Shown here piece by piece: positions 60,004 through 64,000 of a stretch of DNA of 64,000 nt (within the stretch, counting starts at the first letter, position 1; each line of letters starts with the position of its first letter). Both the position numbers and the translations under genes were made by a program. The notes under the pieces are model-generated. The model was not told the origin of the DNA. It worked only from the letters and a program-made list of their open reading frames with translations, and made no database searches. The stretch comes from Methylibium rhizosphaerae (lineage in GTDB: Bacteria > Pseudomonadota > Gammaproteobacteria > Burkholderiales > Burkholderiaceae_C): positions 1 through 64,000 of the forward strand of contig NZ_SWAR01000031.1 in assembly GCF_006386545.1 (NCBI RefSeq). The letters run 5' to 3'.

Positions 60004-62016
60004 TCAACCGAACGCCTGGCACTCCTGCCACCACTGCAGGACCTGTTCGACCGAGGCTTCGACCGACAGGCCTGAGTTGTCCAGCAGGCGTGCATCTTCG
60101 GCGGGCTTCAAGGGGGCGACGCTGCGGGTCTTGTCCCGGGCGTCGCGCGCCTCCAAGTCAGCGCGAAGGTCGGAAATACTAGTGGAAATTCCCTTTGAAA
60201 TCAACTGCTTATGCCGTCGCTCGGCGCGCTCGGCGGCACTCGCCGTGAGAAAGACCTTGAGGCGGGCCCGGGGAAAGATCACGGTGCCCATGTCGCGGCC
60301 GTCGGCCACCAGCCCGGGCAGACGGCGAAAGCCGTGCTGCAGCTCGAAAAGCGAGGCGCGCACGGCGGCGAAGGCGGAGATCTTCGATGCCAGGTTGCCG
60401 ACAGCCTCTTCCCGCAGGGACTGGGTGACGTCCTCGCCGTCGAGCAGCAGCGTCTGACCTTCGAAGCGCACCGGCAGCTGCCGGGCAAGGGCTGCCAGTC
60501 CGGACTCGTCGGTCGCTGCCACCCCCTTGCGCAGGGCCGCCAGGGCGGTGGCCCGGTAGAGCGTTCCGCTGTCGAGGAAGTGGTAGCCCAGCCGGGCAGC
60601 CACCTCGCTGGCCAGGGTGCCCTTGCCGGAGGCGGTAGGGCCGTCCACGGTGATGACCGGGATGTCGTCTGCTTCGGCCCGGGACACGCTGAACAGGGTC
60701 TCGAAGTAGTCGGGGAAGGTCTTGGCCACGCACTTGGGGTCGAGGATGCGCACCGGGACCCGGGCCCCTGCCAGCGGGTTGAAGGCGGCCAACGCGAAAC
60801 ACATGGCCACGCGGTGGTCGTCGTAGGTATGGATGGCCGCCGGCTGCCAGGCCGCCGGCGGGGTGACCTCGATGGAGTCGGGCCCCTCGGTGACCACGGC
60901 CCCCAGCTTGCGCAGCTCGGTGGCCATGGCGGCGATGCGGTCGGTCTCCTTGACCCGCCAGCTGCCGATGTTGGTCAGGCGGGTGGTGCCCTTCGCGTAC
61001 AGCGCCATCACCGCCAGCGTCATGGCGGCATCGGGAATGTGGTTGCAGTCGAGGTCGACCGCCTTGAGCGGCCAGGCGCCGCGGGACACCTCGACCCAGT
61101 TGGGGCCGAAGCTGGCGCGCGCGCCCATGGCGACCGCCGCGTCGACGAAGCGCACGTCGCCCTGGATCGAGCTTTCGCCCATGCCTTCGATGCGGATCGG
61201 CGCGTCGCCGGTGGCGGCCAGCGCACCCAGCGCCACGAAATACGACGCCGAAGAGGCGTCGCCTTCGACGTGCACCACGCCCGGCGAGCGCAGCCGGCTG
61301 CCGGCCGGGATGACGAAGCGCGACCAGTTCTCGTTGCGCACCAGCACGCCGAAACGCTCGAGCAGGTTGAGGGTGATGGCGATGTAGGGCTGGGAAATCA
61401 GCTCGCCGACCACCTCGATTTCGACGTCGCGGCTGGAGGCGGCCAGCGGCAGCGCCTGCAGCAGGCCGGTGAGGAACTGGCTCGACACGTTGCCGCGCAC
61501 GCGGATCGGGGTGTCCAGCTGCAGCGAATGGGCGGCGCCGTCGCCGAGCAGAAGCGGCGGGAAGCCCTCTTTTGCGAGGCAGGTGATCGGGCAGCCGAGC
61601 GGTCGCAGCGCATCGACCAGGTCGCCGATCGGGCGCTCGTGCATGCGCGGCACGCCGCGGATCTGGAAGCGGCCGCCCTGGGTGGCGCTCAGCACGGCGA
61701 GTGCCGCGGTGAGCGAGCGCACCGAGGTGCCCGAATTGCCGAGGAAGATGTCCGCCTCGCGAACCTGCAGCCGCGCACCGATGCCGGTGACGGCCACGGC
61801 GTCGGCGCGTTCGTCGACGCGGCAGCCCAGCGCGCGCAGTGCATCGAGCATCACGCGGGTGTCGTCGGAGGCGAGCAGGTCGTGGATCTGCGTCGTGCCT
61901 TCACTCAGGCCGGCAAGCAGCAGCACGCGGTTGGAGATGCTTTTCGAGCCGGGCAGGCGCACGGTGCCGGCGGCGCCTTGCAGCGGCGGCAGGTCGAGGA
62001 AGGCGGTGGAATACAT
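60004..62016 (-). CDS. aroA-cmk: bifunctional EPSP synthase / cytidylate kinase
   Basis: Two enzymes are fused in 670 residues. Residues 1-440 are 5-enolpyruvylshikimate-3-phosphate synthase (AroA; shikimate pathway): [51 protein letters not shown]. Residues from about 450 are cytidylate kinase (Cmk): [63 protein letters not shown]. Separate aroA and cmk genes are neighbours in most proteobacteria; the fusion is known in Comamonadaceae and relatives. Motifs of both halves are intact. It lies between tyrA and rpsA. Confidence 0.96.
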   Translation of the reverse strand: MYSTAFLDLPPLQGAAGTVRLPGSKSISNRVLLLAGLSEGTTQIHDLLASDDTRVMLDALRALGCRVDERADAVAVTGIGARLQVREADIFLGNSGTSVRSLTAALAVLSATQGGRFQIRGVPRMHERPIGDLVDALRPLGCPITCLAKEGFPPLLLGDGAAHSLQLDTPIRVRGNVSSQFLTGLLQALPLAASSRDVEIEVVGELISQPYIAITLNLLERFGVLVRNENWSRFVIPAGSRLRSPGVVHVEGDASSASYFVALGALAATGDAPIRIEGMGESSIQGDVRFVDAAVAMGARASFGPNWVEVSRGAWPLKAVDLDCNHIPDAAMTLAVMALYAKGTTRLTNIGSWRVKETDRIAAMATELRKLGAVVTEGPDSIEVTPPAAWQPAAIHTYDDHRVAMCFALAAFNPLAGARVPVRILDPKCVAKTFPDYFETLFSVSRAEADDIPVITVDGPTASGKGTLASEVAARLGYHFLDSGTLYRATALAALRKGVAATDESGLAALARQLPVRFEGQTLLLDGEDVTQSLREEAVGNLASKISAFAAVRASLFELQHGFRRLPGLVADGRDMGTVIFPRARLKVFLTASAAERAERRHKQLISKGISTSISDLRADLEARDARDKTRSVAPLKPAEDARLLDNSGLSVEASVEQVLQWWQECQAFG

Positions 62017-62055
62017 GGGAAAGGCGTGGACCTGCCGGCGACCGTGTCGCCCGCT

Positions 62056-62940
62056 TCAGCGGTTGGATCCGGGTTTGGTGCTCGTCATCTGCCAGGTGGC
62101 GCGAGCCTCCGAGGCGCTGCGGATCAGGTCTTCCAGCGCTTCGGTGTTGCCGGTCTTCATGACGTGCTCGAGTGCGTCGAGCGTGTGCCGGAAGCGCTGC
62201 GACTGCTTGAGGATCTCTTCGCGGTTGCTCATGAGGATGTCGCGCCACACCGCCGGATCGCTGGCCGCGATGCGGGTGAAGTCGCGAAAGCCGGGGCCCG
62301 CGAGCGAGAGGTAGTCCTTGCCGGCCGGCTGCTTGGCCACCGCCGAGAAGCAGGCGAACGCCAGCAGGTGCGGCAGGTGGCTCACCGCCGCGAACGCCGC
62401 GTCGTGGTTCTCGGGGCTCATGCGCAGCACCTGGCAGCCGATGGCAGCCCACACGTCGGTGGCCTTCTGCACCAGCTCCGGATCGGTTTGCGGCAGCGGC
62501 GTGAGGATCACCTGGCGGCCGGAATAGAGCAGGGCGTCGGCATGGTCGATGCCGGCGACTTCCTTGCCGGTGATCGGGTGGGCCGGCACGAACGAGCCGA
62601 CCCGCTCCTTCAGGGAGCGGCGGGCCGCGTCGACCACGTCGCGCTTGGTGGAGCCGACGTCCATGAACAGCACGCCCGGCTCGACCAGGTGGCGTATGGC
62701 CTTGAAGGTGGCCTCGCTGGCCGCCACCGGCACGGCCATCAGCACGATGTCGGAGCCCGACACGGCCAGCAGCGCCGATTCGGCGGCGATGTCGATCACG
62801 CCCAGCTTCCGGGCCTTTTCGGTGGTGGACGGCGACTTGCTGTAGCCGACCACGCGCTTGACCAGGCCGGCCCGCTTGAGAGCCAGCGCGAACGAGCCTC
62901 CCATGAGCCCGCAGCCGATGACGCCGAGTTGGTTGAACAT
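62056..62940 (-). CDS. tyrA: prephenate dehydrogenase
   Basis: TyrA converts prephenate to 4-hydroxyphenylpyruvate for tyrosine. The 294-residue protein has the NAD-binding LGVIGCGLMGGSFALALKRAG, GVLFMDVGSTK, the active-site PAHPITGKEVAGIDHA, and the helical dimer domain with FAAVSHLPHLLAFA. There is no fused chorismate mutase. It follows pheA after 18 bp, with no hisC between them. Confidence 0.97.
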   Translation of the reverse strand: MFNQLGVIGCGLMGGSFALALKRAGLVKRVVGYSKSPSTTEKARKLGVIDIAAESALLAVSGSDIVLMAVPVAASEATFKAIRHLVEPGVLFMDVGSTKRDVVDAARRSLKERVGSFVPAHPITGKEVAGIDHADALLYSGRQVILTPLPQTDPELVQKATDVWAAIGCQVLRMSPENHDAAFAAVSHLPHLLAFACFSAVAKQPAGKDYLSLAGPGFRDFTRIAASDPAVWRDILMSNREEILKQSQRFRHTLDALEHVMKTGNTEALEDLIRSASEARATWQMTSTKPGSNR

Positions 62941-62958
62941 GGTCGAAAGCGCGCGGCG

Positions 62959-64000
62959 TCAGTGCGTATCGAGCGGATACGTGCCGAGGAGCTTGAAGAA
63001 GGAGCACACGTCGCGCAGCTCCTTCAGGGCGGTGGCGACCTGGGGCTGGTCGGGGTGGCCCTGCACGTCGATGTAGAAGTAGTACTCCCACTGGTCGGCG
63101 GTGCGGGCAGGCCGCGACTCGAAGCGGGTCATCGAGACGCCGTGTTCCTTCAGCGGCACCAGCATGTCGTGCACCGCGCCCGGGCGGTTGGTCACTGACA
63201 CCACCAGGCTGGTGCAGTCGTGGCCGGAGGCCTTGGGCTGCGGATGGCGGTCGGGGTGGGTCACGATGACGAAACGGGTGCGGTTGTGCGGGTCGTCCTG
63301 GATCGCCGGCGCCAGCGCGTGCAGGCCGAACTCGCTGCCGGCGCGGTCGCTGGCCACGGCCGCGAGGCTCGGGTCCAGCGAAGCAAGACGTGCGCCTTCG
63401 GCGTTGCTGGCCACCGGGCGCCGTTCGACGTCGGGCAGGTGGTAGCTCAACCAGCCGTGGCATTGCGCCAGCGCCTGCGGATGGGCGCACACCGCCTTGA
63501 TGCCCTCGAGCGAGTTTTCGCGGCGCAGCAGGTTGTGGCGCACGAACAGGCTGGTCTCGCCGATGATGAACAGCGGGGTTGTGAGGAAGAGGTCGAGCGA
63601 CCGCGCCACCACGCCCTCGGTGGAGTTCTCGACCGGCACGACGCCGAAATCGGCCGCACCGGCGGTGGTCATGCGGAACACCTCGTCGATGCTGGCGCAC
63701 GGCACCTGCACGATCGACGAGCCGAAATAGCCCAGTGCCGCGAGTTCGCTGAAGGTGCCCGCCGGCCCGAGGTAGGCGACCCGCGTGGGTGTTTCGAGGG
63801 AGCGGCAGGCCGACATGATCTCGCGCCAGATCGGCGCCACGCTTTCGGTCAGCAGCGGGCCGGGGTTGGCGGCCTTCAGGCCGTCGATCACCTGGGCCTC
63901 GCGCTCGGGGCGGAACACCACCGAGCCTTCCTTCTTCTTGAGTTCGCCCACGGCCTTGGCCAGCGAGGCGCGCTTGTTCAGCAGCGCGAGAAGGTCCCGA
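62959..64000 (-). CDS. pheA: chorismate mutase / prephenate dehydratase (5' end outside window)
   Basis: The visible 346 codons contain the end of the chorismate mutase domain (RDLLALLNKRASLAKAVGELKKKEG). The prephenate dehydratase domain follows (RVAYLGPAGTFSELAALGYFG, DFGVVPVENSTEGVV, NRTRFVIV). A C-terminal ACT domain has SLVVSVTNRPGAVHDMLVPLKEHGVSMTRFESRP, where phenylalanine feedback acts. The protein makes phenylpyruvate. The reading frame continues past base 64000, so the start is missing. Confidence 0.97.
   Translation of the reverse strand, partial: RDLLALLNKRASLAKAVGELKKKEGSVVFRPEREAQVIDGLKAANPGPLLTESVAPIWREIMSACRSLETPTRVAYLGPAGTFSELAALGYFGSSIVQVPCASIDEVFRMTTAGAADFGVVPVENSTEGVVARSLDLFLTTPLFIIGETSLFVRHNLLRRENSLEGIKAVCAHPQALAQCHGWLSYHLPDVERRPVASNAEGARLASLDPSLAAVASDRAGSEFGLHALAPAIQDDPHNRTRFVIVTHPDRHPQPKASGHDCTSLVVSVTNRPGAVHDMLVPLKEHGVSMTRFESRPARTADQWEYYFYIDVQGHPDQPQVATALKELRDVCSFFKLLGTYPLDTH

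Overview
This GC-rich window has the gene content and order of a flagellated betaproteobacterium of the order Burkholderiales. The best fit is the Comamonadaceae / Rubrivivax-Leptothrix-Rhizobacter side. Evidence for that is the aroA-cmk gene fusion, the pheA-tyrA-aroA/cmk-rpsA-ihfB-lapA-lapB-rfaE1-hldD order, the flhB-flhA-flhF-flhG-fliA block next to flgNMA/flgB-L, and extragenic GC-rich palindromes of Burkholderiales type. No rRNA, tRNA or CRISPR array was seen.

Layout. (1) 1-178: the edge of an insertion sequence whose IS481-like transposase starts leftwards at base 31. (2) 175-1208: a small leftward pair (GNAT acetyltransferase and DUF1993 protein). (3) 1399-9808: flagellar export and regulation genes flhB, flhA, flhF, an FlhG-like protein with a degenerate P-loop, fliA, and a soluble chemoreceptor with its own sigma-28 promoter at the end of fliA. 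(4) 9838-15350: accessory metabolism and regulation: GNAT, a TetR/SDR module with matching operators, a MetA-type outer-membrane protein, a chalcone-isomerase-like protein, a YbaK deacylase and a LysR regulator. (5) 15601-24465: one very large gene (about 2954 residues) with coiled coils, a LysM-like domain and a C-terminal A-B-B-A set of duplicated domains of unknown function. This is the strongest candidate for something undescribed. (6) 24642-26783: a short coupled ORF, an ABC ATPase fused to a tyrosine/dual-specificity phosphatase, and a VOC-PCP_red fusion. (7) 26821-39050: flgN-flgM-flgA leftwards, and divergently flgB through flgL. (8) 39102-54180: a signalling cluster with an HDOD protein, two separate histidine kinases, an ANTAR response regulator, a hybrid kinase with Hpt, a REC-PAS-GGDEF-EAL protein and a GGDEF protein. 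(9) 54190-64000, all leftwards: hldD, rfaE1, lapB, lapA, ihfB, rpsA, aroA-cmk, tyrA and the 3' part of pheA.

How it works together. The flagellar part follows the enterobacterial logic of an FlhDC-like class II switch followed by FliA (sigma-28) class III genes held by FlgM. A good FlhDC-like box lies between flgA and flgB, and sigma-28-like promoters can be read before flgM, the chemoreceptor and the hybrid kinase. The c-di-GMP and phosphorelay genes just after flgL probably tie motility to lifestyle decisions. The right arm is housekeeping: aromatic amino acids, ribosomal protein S1, IHF and lipopolysaccharide assembly/heptose synthesis. There the hldD start region has been partly duplicated by a short insertion.
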